Assembly (NCBI RefSeq): GCF_021654775.1
Contig: NZ_AP025343.1
Coordinates: 4,431,501-4,495,500 of the forward strand
Source of the DNA: Paenibacillus azoreducens
GTDB lineage: Bacteria; Bacillota; Bacilli; Paenibacillales; Paenibacillaceae
DNA length: 64,000 nucleotides
Direction of reading: 5' to 3'
Part shown: in pieces, positions 53,301 through 62,087 of the stretch
Position numbering within the stretch: the stretch's first letter is position 1
Layout: each line of letters opens with the position of its first letter
Program-made: the position numbers and the translations under genes
The notes under the pieces: generated by a model
What the model was told of the DNA's origin: nothing
The model's input: only the letters and a program-made list of their open reading frames with translations
The model's database searches: none

Positions 53301-53412
53301 ATATAGAATTTATAGGTTATCTAGCTGCGCTGATAAAATTCTATATCGCAAGAAAACTAACTTTTGAGTCGCCGTCGATCATCCTTGAAAGCATCGTTAG
53401 AGGTTTTCTTAT
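53301..53412. repeat. Dispersed 120-base repeat, copy 2
   Basis: Same order of words as at 23088: TATAGAATTTATA, GCTGCGCTGA, AAATTCTATATCGCAAGAAA and GAGGTTTTCTTAT. It ends exactly at the stop codon of iolE (53412-53414), inside the iolE-iolD gap of the operon. Confidence 0.65.
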
Positions 53413-54296
53413 TATAAATTCGTTACTTCACGAATATAGTTGCGCGCTTTTTGAGCATACAGGAATGGATTCGCTTTGGCGGGATCCTGCTCTGCTTCGA
53501 CTACAATCCAGCCTTCATAACCGCTGGCATCGATCAGCTCCCAGATCGGACGGAAATCAATCATACCGTCGCCCGGCACAGTGAAGACCCCGTTTTTCAC
53601 ACCCTGCAAGAAACTCTGTTTCTCTACTTTAACTTGTTTTAAAACATCTTCACGGATATCCTTGAAGTGAATATGGAAAATGCGGTCTTGATATTTTTTG
53701 AAAAGCGCCACCGGATCTTCGCCGGAGAATACCAAATGTCCCGTGTCAAACAAAAGCGATACTTTTTCCGGATCCGTGTTTTGCATCAGGCGGTCAATTT
53801 CGGCCGTGGTTTGGACACCCGTGCCCATATGATGGTGATAAACGATACGCATGTCTTTCTCACGCGCCAGCGCGCCGAGTTTCTCCAAGCCTTCAGCGAG
53901 TCTGTTCCATTCTTCATCCGTAAAAACAGGTTTCTTGTCAATGACAGGTGTGTCCATCTGACCCTGAACGCTCTGGCCTTGTTCCGATACGACAATGACT
54001 TTGGCGCCCATTGCGTGTAAAAAATCACGATGCTTCATAAAAGCGGCCTCTGTCTCAGCATAAGGTTTCGTTGTCAAGAGCGCGCTGAACCAGGCACTGG
54101 CAACACATAGGCCTCGCGGCTCCAAATAGCTCTTCAGCACTTGCGGTTCACGGGGATACTTGTTACCAATTTCTGTGCCAGTAAAACCGGACAAAGCCAT
54201 CTCACTGATACATTGCTCGAAAGAGTTCTCCGCACCAAGCTCCGGCATATCGTCATTTGTCCAAGCGATTGGTGCAATACCAAGTGTGATACTCAT
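53412..54296 (-). CDS. iolE: Myo-inosose-2 dehydratase
   Basis: 294 residues, a xylose-isomerase-like TIM barrel: LGIAPIAWTNDDMPELG, EIGNKYPRE, YHHHMGTGVQT, LLFDTGHLVFSGEDP and HIHFKDIRED. It dehydrates 2-keto-myo-inositol to the dione, the step before iolD. The ATG at 54296 follows GGAGG by eight bases. It lies 36 bases after iolC. Confidence 0.93.
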   Translation of the reverse strand: MSITLGIAPIAWTNDDMPELGAENSFEQCISEMALSGFTGTEIGNKYPREPQVLKSYLEPRGLCVASAWFSALLTTKPYAETEAAFMKHRDFLHAMGAKVIVVSEQGQSVQGQMDTPVIDKKPVFTDEEWNRLAEGLEKLGALAREKDMRIVYHHHMGTGVQTTAEIDRLMQNTDPEKVSLLFDTGHLVFSGEDPVALFKKYQDRIFHIHFKDIREDVLKQVKVEKQSFLQGVKNGVFTVPGDGMIDFRPIWELIDASGYEGWIVVEAEQDPAKANPFLYAQKARNYIREVTNL

Positions 54297-54332
54297 TGTG
54301 CGTACCTCCAAGTGTTGTTTGTAAAGGATGTA

Positions 54333-55307
54333 TTAGCTGCCATAGGTTGCTGCTTGCTCGCTCATTATTTGTTCAATCGCCTCGATCGTTGGCATCGCTT
54401 CCGATGAGCTGTGTTTGCTGACAACAATCGCAGCGGCTGCGCTGCCATACTTCAGTGCATCTTCGACGCCTTTTCCAGCATGAAGCGCCGTAATAAAGGC
54501 CGCCGCATAGGAATCTCCGGCGCCAAACGTTTTTAGAACATTGGACTTATAAGCATATCCACGGGTCACTTTACCGTCTCGTTCGTAAGCGTAAGAACCT
54601 TCTACACCGTGCTTAATAACAATCAACTGAGGCGAATATTTAAACAGCTCGGCTACTGTCGCGTTATTGTCTCCACCTTGACGGTTTTCCAGCATATCGA
54701 ATTCATCGCGGGTGCCAATAATAATATCAGCCTGACGCGCTGCAAGAGAATAGTAGATAGACACTTCTTCAGCGTTCGTCCACGTATATGGACGATAATC
54801 CAGTTCAAAAATCACACGGACTTCATTCGCTTTGGCGATGGCAATTGCCTTAAGTACAGCCTCCCGTGAAGGGCTTTTCGATAATGCCGTGCCGGAGACA
54901 ACAAGATTGGTAGCTTGTTTGATATATTCAGCCGATACTTCTTCCGGACGCAAATACAGGTCGGCAACCTCGTCGCGATACATCAATATGCTGCATTCCT
55001 CTGGACTTTTGATTTCTGTAAACGTCAATCCGGATTTATGGCCTTCCTGGTCAATTACCATTCCGTCTGTATCCACACCGGCATCAGCCATATATCGCTT
55101 GATAAAATTTCCGTGCTGATCGTCCGGAATTTTGCCAATAAAACCGACGGACAACCCCAGCTTTGCCGCACCAATAACAATATTGGCTGGCGAACCGCCT
55201 ACATATTTCGAAAATGTCATCGTTTCTTCCATCGGCCGGTTGTATTCAACTGCGTTTAAATCAATGCATGCCCGCCCAATTGCGATTACATCATATTTTT
55301 TTGCCAT
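54333..55307 (-). CDS. iolC: 5-dehydro-2-deoxygluconokinase
   Basis: 324 residues of the PfkB family: AIGRACIDLNAVEYNRP at the start, KYVGGSPANIVIGAAKLGL and the C-terminal signature KTFGAGDSYAAAFITAL with the catalytic Asp. It phosphorylates 5-dehydro-2-deoxy-gluconate (DKG) for the aldolase IolJ. GGGGGAG lies nine bases before the ATG; the stop of iolB is 15 bases upstream. Confidence 0.94.
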   Translation of the reverse strand: MAKKYDVIAIGRACIDLNAVEYNRPMEETMTFSKYVGGSPANIVIGAAKLGLSVGFIGKIPDDQHGNFIKRYMADAGVDTDGMVIDQEGHKSGLTFTEIKSPEECSILMYRDEVADLYLRPEEVSAEYIKQATNLVVSGTALSKSPSREAVLKAIAIAKANEVRVIFELDYRPYTWTNAEEVSIYYSLAARQADIIIGTRDEFDMLENRQGGDNNATVAELFKYSPQLIVIKHGVEGSYAYERDGKVTRGYAYKSNVLKTFGAGDSYAAAFITALHAGKGVEDALKYGSAAAAIVVSKHSSSEAMPTIEAIEQIMSEQAATYGS

Positions 55308-55322
55308 TTTATTCTTCTCCCC

Positions 55323-56144
55323 CTATGGACGCTCCGCGATCCATTCATGGTCTTTATCGTTGGTAAATTTCCAGACCTTTTTTGGTCCGGCCATAATGTT
55401 CAAATAATACGATTCATAACCGTCCGGCACACCCACAGGGTGGTAACCTTTAGGAACAATAACCATCTCTTCATCATATACGGCCATCGTTTCGTCAAGC
55501 AGGCGATCATCTGTATATACACGCTGCATAACATACCCTTGACGCGGATTGATTTCATGATAATAGGTTTCTTCAAGCATAGATTCATTCGGCAAATGAT
55601 CCTGATCATGCTTATGGGGCGGATAGCTGGACCAATTAGCGCTATCGGTGAACACTTCGACTACAAGCAGCTTATCAGATATTGGGCTTTGATCATCTAA
55701 TATGTTGTGTACAAGCCGCTGGTTATGATGTTTCCCACGTGCTTCAATGCGATTATCACCTGCGGGGATCAGCGTCGTTTGGCGGGTCCGATCTTCCGAA
55801 GGGGCATATGCCAGCAGCACTTTTCCTTTTTGTTCACATGTAATACTTACCTTTTTGCCTACAGGTACATATACACTATCCGTCGGCACTTTCTCGAATA
55901 CGCTTCTTCTCGTTCCCACATGGAAAAATTCCAGTTCGCCGTCAGTAATCGAATGCTTGCCTGTCAGCGCCACCATACATAGCTCATGAGAGTTTAGTTC
56001 CAGCTCAATCTTCGCGCCTTCCGCCAGCGCGTACATCTGGGCCTCAATAAACTTAAGCGGCGCATTTTCTTTGGTAATGTGATGGAGCAAAGTTACTCCA
56101 ACACTTACCTGATAACGAATTGGCGATCTTTTGAGTTGTACCAT
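55323..56144 (-). CDS. iolB: 5-deoxy-glucuronate isomerase
   Basis: 273 residues, two cupin domains, with metal-ligand SSYPPHKHDQ and later YYHEINPRQGYVMQRVY, YHPVGVPDGYESYYLNIM. Length and motifs match IolB, which isomerises 5-deoxy-glucuronate to DKG. AAAGGAAG lies 13 bases before the ATG. The gap of 360 bases to iolA contains a degenerate repeat and a hairpin, so iolB may depend on read-through or its own promoter. Confidence 0.93.
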   Translation of the reverse strand: MVQLKRSPIRYQVSVGVTLLHHITKENAPLKFIEAQMYALAEGAKIELELNSHELCMVALTGKHSITDGELEFFHVGTRRSVFEKVPTDSVYVPVGKKVSITCEQKGKVLLAYAPSEDRTRQTTLIPAGDNRIEARGKHHNQRLVHNILDDQSPISDKLLVVEVFTDSANWSSYPPHKHDQDHLPNESMLEETYYHEINPRQGYVMQRVYTDDRLLDETMAVYDEEMVIVPKGYHPVGVPDGYESYYLNIMAGPKKVWKFTNDKDHEWIAERP

Positions 56145-56505
56145 ATTTGTCGCACGCTTCCTTTATTAATGAAATAGAAGGCTCAATACTGAAATTAGTT
56201 CTTGACATTATTTCGATATAGCCGCTTCGGTTACGGATCGTTCTTCCGATCGCTGCCCGCCTCCAAATTTCTTGATTTTGTTTTTTTTAAAAGGTAGATA
56301 TTCGGAGACAGCGTATGCTTCCGATGCTAGCTTTCCTTCGGAAAGCTTTTAGGCGAACGCTGCCGCTTCGTAAGAATCGATTCCGTTCCCTCCGCTACTT
56401 TCGCTTTTTTTGTTAAGCATTACTCATAATGTTAATCCAAATAGACCATATAATTTGCGATATGAAGCAATCGTGTAGAATATTCTTCTTTTTTTGTTCA
56501 AGATG
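56145..56505. repeat. Intergenic region with degenerate repeat between iolA and iolB
   Basis: Words such as GGATCGTTCTTCCGATCGCTG, then AATTTCTTGATTTTG, and GGCGAACGCTGCCGCTTCG resemble the interior of the 27836 element and a fragment near 31857. A small hairpin AGCTTTCC-TTC-GGAAAGCT (from about 56331) is present. No gene is seen. Confidence 0.5.
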
Positions 56506-57960
56506 CTAGATGTTGTTTTCTCCGTAACGCGCCGTTACAACTTTTCTTCTAGTGTAGAACTCTACGCTATCTTTGCCGTTGCAGTGCAGATCCCCGTAGA
56601 AGGAATCCTTGTATCCCGAGAAAGCGAAAAATGCCATAGGTGCCGGAACGCCGAGATTAACACCAAGCATACCTGCATCGATATGTTCACGGAAGTAGCG
56701 AATTGCACTTGCATTGTTCGTGAATAGACATGCTCCGTTGGCAAACGGAGATTTATTCGCAAGTTCTACTCCCTCCTTCACATCTTGGATGCGAATGACA
56801 GACAACACCGGAGCGAAAAGCTCTTCTTTCCACAATATCATCTCAGTCGTTACATTTTCGAAGATTGTCGGGCCGACAAAGTAACCTTTTTCCGGAATGC
56901 CTGTACGTCCATCTAATGTCAACTTGGCGCCTTCGGCAACACCTTGCTCAATATAGCGGAATGTTCTGTCTTTGTTTTCTTGACGAATTACTGGACCCAG
57001 GAATGTTTCTTGATCAAGTCCGTTGCCGATCTTAATCTCTTTAGCCGCTTTGACCAGCTTAGCCATAAACTCGTCATAGATCGCATCTTCTACCGTCAAT
57101 ACCGCACAGGCCATGCAGCGCTCGCCCGCCGAACCAAAGGCAGCCCCAATAATGTTTTGAACCGCTTCCTCCTGGTTCGCATCCCTCAATACGATGGTAT
57201 GGTTCTTCGCGCCTGTAAGGGACTGCACACGTTTCAGGTTCTTCGTGCCTTCTCGGTACACATACTCGCCTACCGGCTTCGAGCCGACGAAGGAAATCGC
57301 TTTGACTTTCTTATGCTGAAGCAGTCCATTCACGACATCGTGAGCGCCGTAAACAATATTCAATACGCCTGCAGGCAATCCGGCTTCCGCAAACAGCTCC
57401 ACGATTTTCTGCGCAAGCAGCGGGGTTTTCTCCGAAGGCTTCAGTACAAAGGTGTTTCCAAGCGCAATAGCCATCGGGAACATCCAGCACGGTACCATCA
57501 TCGGGAAGTTGAAAGGAGCGATGCCTCCGATGACCCCGATCGGATATTTATAATTCGTTGCTTCAACGTCAGTGGCAATCGACGAAAGCGAATCTCCCAT
57601 CATCAGACTCGGTGCTCCTGCCGCGAACTCCACATTCTCGATTCCGCGCTGCACTTCGCCAAGCGCTTCGAACAGAGCCTTGCCGTTTTCCTTCGTAATC
57701 AGCTCCGCCAGTTCTTGCTTATGCTGAATCAACAACTGTTGATATTTGAACAATATACGTGCACGGCGCGGAACAGCGACTTTACTCCAAGTCTGGAACG
57801 CTGCATCTGCTGCAAGCACCGCTTGCTCAAGATCTTCTTTCGTGGACAAAGGGACTTCGCATAACACTTCTTCTGTTGCTGGGTTGTAAGCGTATTCATA
57901 TTGGGAAGTCGTGCTTTCAACCCATTGACCGTTAATGTAATTTTTCATTTTTCTACTCAT
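56506..57960 (-). CDS. iolA: Methylmalonate-/malonate-semialdehyde dehydrogenase (acylating)
   Basis: 484 residues of the aldehyde dehydrogenase family: [53 protein letters not shown] and the catalytic Cys in [11 protein letters not shown]. It turns malonate semialdehyde into acetyl-CoA at the end of inositol breakdown. The ATG at 57960 follows AGGAGG; a TTG just before it is possible. TTGTTAAC motifs lie in the upstream region. Confidence 0.93.
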   Translation of the reverse strand: MSRKMKNYINGQWVESTTSQYEYAYNPATEEVLCEVPLSTKEDLEQAVLAADAAFQTWSKVAVPRRARILFKYQQLLIQHKQELAELITKENGKALFEALGEVQRGIENVEFAAGAPSLMMGDSLSSIATDVEATNYKYPIGVIGGIAPFNFPMMVPCWMFPMAIALGNTFVLKPSEKTPLLAQKIVELFAEAGLPAGVLNIVYGAHDVVNGLLQHKKVKAISFVGSKPVGEYVYREGTKNLKRVQSLTGAKNHTIVLRDANQEEAVQNIIGAAFGSAGERCMACAVLTVEDAIYDEFMAKLVKAAKEIKIGNGLDQETFLGPVIRQENKDRTFRYIEQGVAEGAKLTLDGRTGIPEKGYFVGPTIFENVTTEMILWKEELFAPVLSVIRIQDVKEGVELANKSPFANGACLFTNNASAIRYFREHIDAGMLGVNLGVPAPMAFFAFSGYKDSFYGDLHCNGKDSVEFYTRRKVVTARYGENNI

Positions 57961-57977
57961 CAATGGTATCCTCCTCT

Positions 57978-58072
57978 TTGTTAACCCTCTATCAACATAC
58001 TACCCTCAGTTGATCATAAGGTCAACATCATTCGCAAATTTTATTGTTAACTTTATGTAAGATAACAATTAT
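57978..58072 (-). promoter_or_regulatory. Possible internal promoter and IolR sites before iolA
   Basis: The 300-base gap between the tautomerase gene and iolA contains two TTGTTAAC sites (57978-57985 and 58044-58051), an inverted pair TTGTTA...TAACAA across the second site, and a TATAAT box near 58065 on the minus strand. The same TTGTTAAC lies beside the iolJ promoter. This suggests an operator shared by both positions; the -35 box here is poor. Confidence 0.4.
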
Positions 58073-58263
58073 ACACCCATTTAATAACCATAATATAATC
58101 AATATATTTAAATTTAGATATAAACTTACCCAACAACGCAATTGCACTATGCATCTCAATCGATAGGTACCACCCTTCGACCGGATTTTGGACATATTCT
58201 AATCGTAATTGCACCATCAATAGCAATCCATAAAATATTCGACAAAAAGGGGCCGGGTGACAT

Positions 58264-58653
58264 CTACAGCTTGCCTGTAATAAATTGCGCTTCTCCCCGC
58301 CCAAAGCTCCAGTCGGCATTGGTATTCTCCGTGATCGTTACCATCAGATCGTCAGAGGATATACCGCATCGCTCCTTTAACCTTTCAGCAAGCAGCCTAT
58401 ACAACCTCTCCTTCTGCTGCTGCGTCTTCTGCTTTGTCGTCACGCTAAGGACGACCAACTGATCGGAACGCTTGAATCCGAGTCCCGTATCTTCAATTAC
58501 AAATTCCCCCGGGGGGTGCTGATGGACGATTTGATAGCGGTCATTCTCTGGTACACCGAACGCTTCTACCATCGCTTCATGCGCTGTATCAAGCAGCTTC
58601 ATGAGGCCGGCCTGATCACGTCCTTGAATTAAATCAAATCTCAGTAATGGCAT
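58264..58653 (-). CDS. Tautomerase family protein
   Basis: 129 residues starting [14 protein letters not shown], so that Pro would be the N-terminal residue after Met removal, as in the 4-oxalocrotonate tautomerase/MIF superfamily. Later blocks ([58 protein letters not shown]) match tautomerases of about 130 residues. It lies between iolJ and iolA in the inositol operon, where its substrate is unknown; it may help isomerise a keto intermediate. Confidence 0.8.
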   Translation of the reverse strand: MPLLRFDLIQGRDQAGLMKLLDTAHEAMVEAFGVPENDRYQIVHQHPPGEFVIEDTGLGFKRSDQLVVLSVTTKQKTQQQKERLYRLLAERLKERCGISSDDLMVTITENTNADWSFGRGEAQFITGKL

Positions 58654-58678
58654 CTTTTATCTTCCTTTCTTTAGGCAA

Positions 58679-59548
58679 TTAGCGGTTACCGCAAAAAGCC
58701 TTGCCTGCGGAACCGAATTCGCGGATTTTACCGCGAACAGTTTCCTTAATTGCCGCCGTTCCAGGTGTCAGGATCGAGCGGGGATCGTAAAGTGCTGGGT
58801 TGGCCTCCAGCGTACGCCGTACTGCGGCAGTCCATGCCTGTATACATTCTGTATTGATATTGATTTTGGCATGGCCAAGCTTGATGGAGCGTTGGAGCTG
58901 GTCATATGGAATGCCTGAAGCGCCATGCAGCACAAGCGGAATCCCGACAAGCTTCGAGATTTGCTCCATTTCGGCAAACCCGAGCACCGGTTCCCCTTGG
59001 TAAGGTCCATGGACAGAACCTAGAGCCGCAGCCAGGGCATCAACACCCGTTTCCTTCACAAGAGCAGCACATTCCTCGGGATCCGCATAACGAATTCCAC
59101 CAATCAAGCCATCTTCCATCCCCCCAACCGTCCCAACTTCTGCTTCCACAGACACGCCATAGGCGTGTGCATAAGCTGTCACTTCGCTCGTCATGGCTAT
59201 ATTTTCGGCAATCGGATGGTGGGAGCCATCGATCATAACGGAACTGAACCCCGCGTCAATGGCCCTTTTGCAGTTATCCACGCTTTGCCCATGATCAAGG
59301 TGAAGCGCAACAGGAACTGTGATTCCCATTTCCTGCACGCTTTCCCGCATCATCGCCGCGATGACAGAATAACCGCCCAAAAATGGTACCAAACGATCGG
59401 AGGCTGCCAATATTATCGGGGACTCCTCTTCTTCGGCTGCTTCCAATATCCCTTGCGCCCATTGCAGCCCGTTCAAATTAAACTGTCCGACAGCATAATG
59501 CCCATCCATGGCAATTTGCAGCATCTCTTTCATCGATACCAAAATCAT
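58679..59548 (-). CDS. iolJ: 6-phospho-5-dehydro-2-deoxy-gluconate aldolase (class II)
   Basis: 289 residues of the class II fructose-bisphosphate aldolase family: AVGQFNLNGLQWAQGILEAA, VPVALHLDHGQS (zinc ligands), MIDGSHHPIAENI, YGVSVEAEVGTVGG and VLHGASGIPYDQLQ. In an iol operon this is IolJ, which splits DKG-6-phosphate into malonate semialdehyde and dihydroxyacetone phosphate. It is the first gene of the operon, with AGAGGAG ten bases before the ATG and a good promoter upstream. The stop is 25 bases before the tautomerase gene. Confidence 0.92.
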   Translation of the reverse strand: MILVSMKEMLQIAMDGHYAVGQFNLNGLQWAQGILEAAEEEESPIILAASDRLVPFLGGYSVIAAMMRESVQEMGITVPVALHLDHGQSVDNCKRAIDAGFSSVMIDGSHHPIAENIAMTSEVTAYAHAYGVSVEAEVGTVGGMEDGLIGGIRYADPEECAALVKETGVDALAAALGSVHGPYQGEPVLGFAEMEQISKLVGIPLVLHGASGIPYDQLQRSIKLGHAKININTECIQAWTAAVRRTLEANPALYDPRSILTPGTAAIKETVRGKIREFGSAGKAFCGNR

Positions 59549-59677
59549 CTCTAAACAACTCCTCTTGATAGGTTGCCGTTCGAATGGTCATATTCAACGC
59601 AAATCCCTCCTTGCCGGCAATAAACAACAGCAAAAAACTGTTGTATTTTTGAAATGTTATGGATAACTATTGGTTAT

Positions 59678-59721
59678 ATTTTAATGCGTGTTTTTGTTAT
59701 TTTCAAGATAAAATTGTTAAC
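59678..59721 (-). promoter_or_regulatory. Sigma-A promoter of the iol operon with candidate IolR site
   Basis: On the minus strand TTGAAA (59701-59706) and TAAAAT (59678-59683) are exactly 17 bases apart. A TTGTTAAC site (59714-59721) lies just upstream of the -35 box and also occurs twice before iolA. The 350-base gap 59549-59899 otherwise holds only the iolR leader; a weak promoter on the plus strand may be TTGTAT (59829) with TGTGAT 17 bases later. Confidence 0.6.
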
Positions 59722-59899
59722 TGTTTAGAACATATATGCAAATATTCACTGCAAAATAGGTTTAAACCTGAATGAAGTTACCCAATTATCAGTATATATG
59801 TGGGCAAAGTTTATATATTCATTTAAGTTTGTATATCAGTTTGTGAGTGGTTGTGATAAAATAAATCATTAGATAAGTATAATCGAAGGAGAATTTAGT

Positions 59900-60655
59900 A
59901 TGAAGATACAGAGATTAGAAGATATAGAAAAGTTGGTCATGGAACGGGAACATGTGACTATTCAGGATCTATGCTCCATCTTTAAAGTCTCCATTAATAC
60001 GATACGCCGGGATGTCGATACCTTGGTAAAGCGCGGCTCGATTGAAAAAGTGTACGGGGGAGTGCGCGCAAAGAAAACCTCAACGCTGATTTCATTTGAA
60101 CAACGGGACACAATGCAACATGAGCAGAAAAAGGCCATCGGAAAGCTGGCAAGCAGCTTAATTGAACCCAATGACATCATTTTTATCGATTCTGGTACGA
60201 CCACGTCGCAAATCATGCCGTATCTTGATCCGAACATTACATGCACGATCTTTACTAACAACTTTGATGTCATCCATGCTTGCACGCAGATGCCCAATGT
60301 TAGGCTCTTTGTCATCGGTTCACTCTACCAGGGCAATACCCGTTCGTTCGTGAATGTGGACGGCGACCCCCACGGTCACCGCTTCAACATTAATAAGGCG
60401 TTTATGGCAGCCACAGGCGTAACCACCGCTAGCGGACTAACCAACAGCAATCCGCTTGAATACGAAATTAAACATTCGATCTGCGACAAAGCGCGGGAAA
60501 TTATTCTGCTCGTAGATGGATCCAAGTTTGGCAAATCCACGTTGCTCACCTACTGGCCTCTAGACGGCGTATCTACGCTCATTACGTCAGATGATGTGCC
60601 AGAGGAATATGTAGAATATTGCACGGAACATGATATCAAGCTACTGACAGTATGA
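59900..60655 (+). CDS. iolR: DeoR-family repressor of inositol genes
   Basis: 251 residues. An N-terminal DeoR helix-turn-helix (QRLEDIEKLVMEREHVTIQD, FKVSINTIRRDVDTLVKRGS) is followed by a phosphosugar-binding domain (about 75-245: FIDSGTTTSQIMPYL, ATGVTTASGL, LLVDGSKFGKSTL). It is divergent from the iol operon, as iolR is in B. subtilis, where DKG-6-phosphate releases the repressor. AAGGAG lies eight bases before the ATG. Confidence 0.9.
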   Translation: MKIQRLEDIEKLVMEREHVTIQDLCSIFKVSINTIRRDVDTLVKRGSIEKVYGGVRAKKTSTLISFEQRDTMQHEQKKAIGKLASSLIEPNDIIFIDSGTTTSQIMPYLDPNITCTIFTNNFDVIHACTQMPNVRLFVIGSLYQGNTRSFVNVDGDPHGHRFNINKAFMAATGVTTASGLTNSNPLEYEIKHSICDKAREIILLVDGSKFGKSTLLTYWPLDGVSTLITSDDVPEEYVEYCTEHDIKLLTV

Positions 60656-60680
60656 CAGTATGAAGGCCTCAGCCATCAAC

Positions 60681-60718
60681 ATAAAAGCCTGCAATCCATT
60701 GGGATTGCAGGCTTTTAT
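60681..60718 (+). terminator. Intrinsic terminator after iolR
   Basis: ATAAAAGCCTGCAATCC (60681-60697) pairs perfectly with GGATTGCAGGCTTTTAT (60702-60718) around a four-base loop. The symmetric A and T tracts could let it act on both strands. Confidence 0.85.
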
Positions 60719-60778
60719 GTTGTCTTGCTTCTTTAACTTCATTCCTATCTCATTTAACATTACTCATATCTTAATTAA

Positions 60779-61060
60779 CTTATTCATATCTCAGCGCCTC
60801 GATCGGATCCAGCTTGGCTGCTTTCCTGGCTGGAAACACGCCGAAAACGATGCCGATGCAAGCTGAAAAACCAACTGCCAGCAATACGGAATTTAGCGAA
60901 ATCGCCGTTGTAATGCTCATCATATTGCCCACCAGCTTGGAGCCGCCGAACATAAAGTAAGCGTTTTCACTTTATCATTTAACGAAGAACCGCTTGAACA
61001 TCCGCTAACCATGAGAATAACAAGCAATAAACATGTGAACATCATCCTGAATTTTATCAT
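60779..61060 (-). pseudogene. Deletion scar joining a lipoprotein start to the end of an ABC permease
   Basis: From about 61060 a lipoprotein signal peptide reads KFRMMFTCLLLVILMVSGCS with a lipobox VSGC, then about ten codons more. At about 60960 the frame changes and the C-terminal end of a FtsX/MacB-type permease follows: [31 protein letters not shown] and a final [13 protein letters not shown]. Everything between is missing. Such a lipoprotein and permease would once have been neighbours in an efflux or export operon. Confidence 0.65.
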
Positions 61061-61353
61061 CGTTTTCGGCCTCCCATCGCGGCTGTATAGTACTGCAGAT
61101 TATCACCACTCCTTTTAGACAATAGCTTGTTAAGTACATATGTCTGATTCGATATAAATAATACATATCATTTTTGAGATTTAACGTTTAGTCGCGATGC
61201 TTGCAGCTAAAGTCGTGAATTTCGCCGTGATTGATTCCATCCGGTCCGGCAGGTGCCGCAAACCTTCCAGTAACCGCGAAAAGCGGCGGATGGGAAGATG
61301 CGGCCTCCCTTCGGTTACGCCGGATTTGAAGTGTCGCATTTCTCCCGTTATCC
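61061..61353. other. Intergenic region without recognised genes
   Basis: About 290 bases, AT-rich near 61130 and GC-rich near 61260. A 60-residue plus-strand frame (61197-61379) has no family resemblance and overlaps the lipoprotein gene, so it is not called. Confidence 0.45.
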
Positions 61354-61779
61354 CTAATGGCTGGAGCCAGCTTTTTTGATGTCGATTAAAACGAGCTGCT
61401 TTAATGACACCTCCCCTTCAATCGGTCTTTCCTCATATTTAAATTCAACCTGCTGGTCCGGTTCGATCGCATCCACAGCCTTTTTCAGATTTTCACCGAA
61501 TTGAAAAGCCTGCGGCTCGCCGTCCACGATAATTTCGACAGTATGCGGGTCGGCAAGTCCGGTAAAGCTGCCTTTTCCTTGTTTGACCGCCACATCCTCT
61601 TTCTGAGGAGGGTCTTGCCGTTGCTGCGGTTCTTTCGATTCTTCCGCAGACTGCTCCGGCTGCTGAACAGCAGTCACCTCCTGCCCCTCCGCTTTTGGTT
61701 TGGCTCCGCATGCGGCAGTAGACAGCACAAGCAAAACAGCCAGCGCAATCAAGTTCATTTTCCATTGATTCCGATGCAT
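61354..61779 (-). CDS. Lipoprotein of unknown function
   Basis: 141 residues. A signal peptide (about 8-24) ends in the lipobox STAAC. A Gln/Glu/Pro-rich linker (about 30-65) is followed by a compact beta-rich domain (FTGLADPHTVEIIVDGEPQA, later QQVEFKYEERPIEGEVSLKQ). Several Paenibacillus lipoproteins have this design; the role is unknown. GGGAGGTGGA lies 10 to 12 bases before the ATG. A single-gene unit. Confidence 0.65.
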   Translation of the reverse strand: MHRNQWKMNLIALAVLLVLSTAACGAKPKAEGQEVTAVQQPEQSAEESKEPQQRQDPPQKEDVAVKQGKGSFTGLADPHTVEIIVDGEPQAFQFGENLKKAVDAIEPDQQVEFKYEERPIEGEVSLKQLVLIDIKKAGSSH

Positions 61780-62025
61780 GGCAGAAGTCCACCTCCCTAT
61801 TGGTCTAACTTTATTCAGCTTGTCTATGTTTCATTCAGGGTAAACAGGAAAAATGCTTAATTATGCTTTACCCATGCGCGTCCATCATGAAAACAAAATA
61901 ACCCCGCAAAGAGTATCGGAAAGAAGTAAGGGCGCCTCTCGAAGAGGGGCGCTTTTGCGGAGCAAAAGTACTGAGAGACGTGTAGCCTTTGAAGCTTATT
62001 CCGATTAATTTGCGGGGACTCCGGA

Positions 62026-62068
62026 ACAAAAAAAAGCCCGCCGGAAGCTTCATCGGCTCCCAGCGGGA
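62026..62068 (-). terminator. Intrinsic terminator after the serine hydrolase gene
   Basis: On the minus strand CCCGCTGGGAGC pairs with GCTTCCGGCGGG (62037-62067) and is followed by eight T. Another GC hairpin at 61930-61957 (GGCGCCTCTC / GAGGGGCGC) lies 75 bases further on and was not assigned to a gene. Confidence 0.8.
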
Positions 62069-62087
62069 TTAACCCCATATGATTGGT

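Noticed and set aside
61197-61379. 60-residue plus-strand frame
   Set aside because: No ribosome-binding site, no similarity, overlaps the lipoprotein gene at 61354.
61930-61957. GC-rich hairpin as terminator of a plus-strand gene
   Set aside because: The hairpin is real, but no plus-strand gene precedes it; the terminator of the serine hydrolase gene is the one at 62026.
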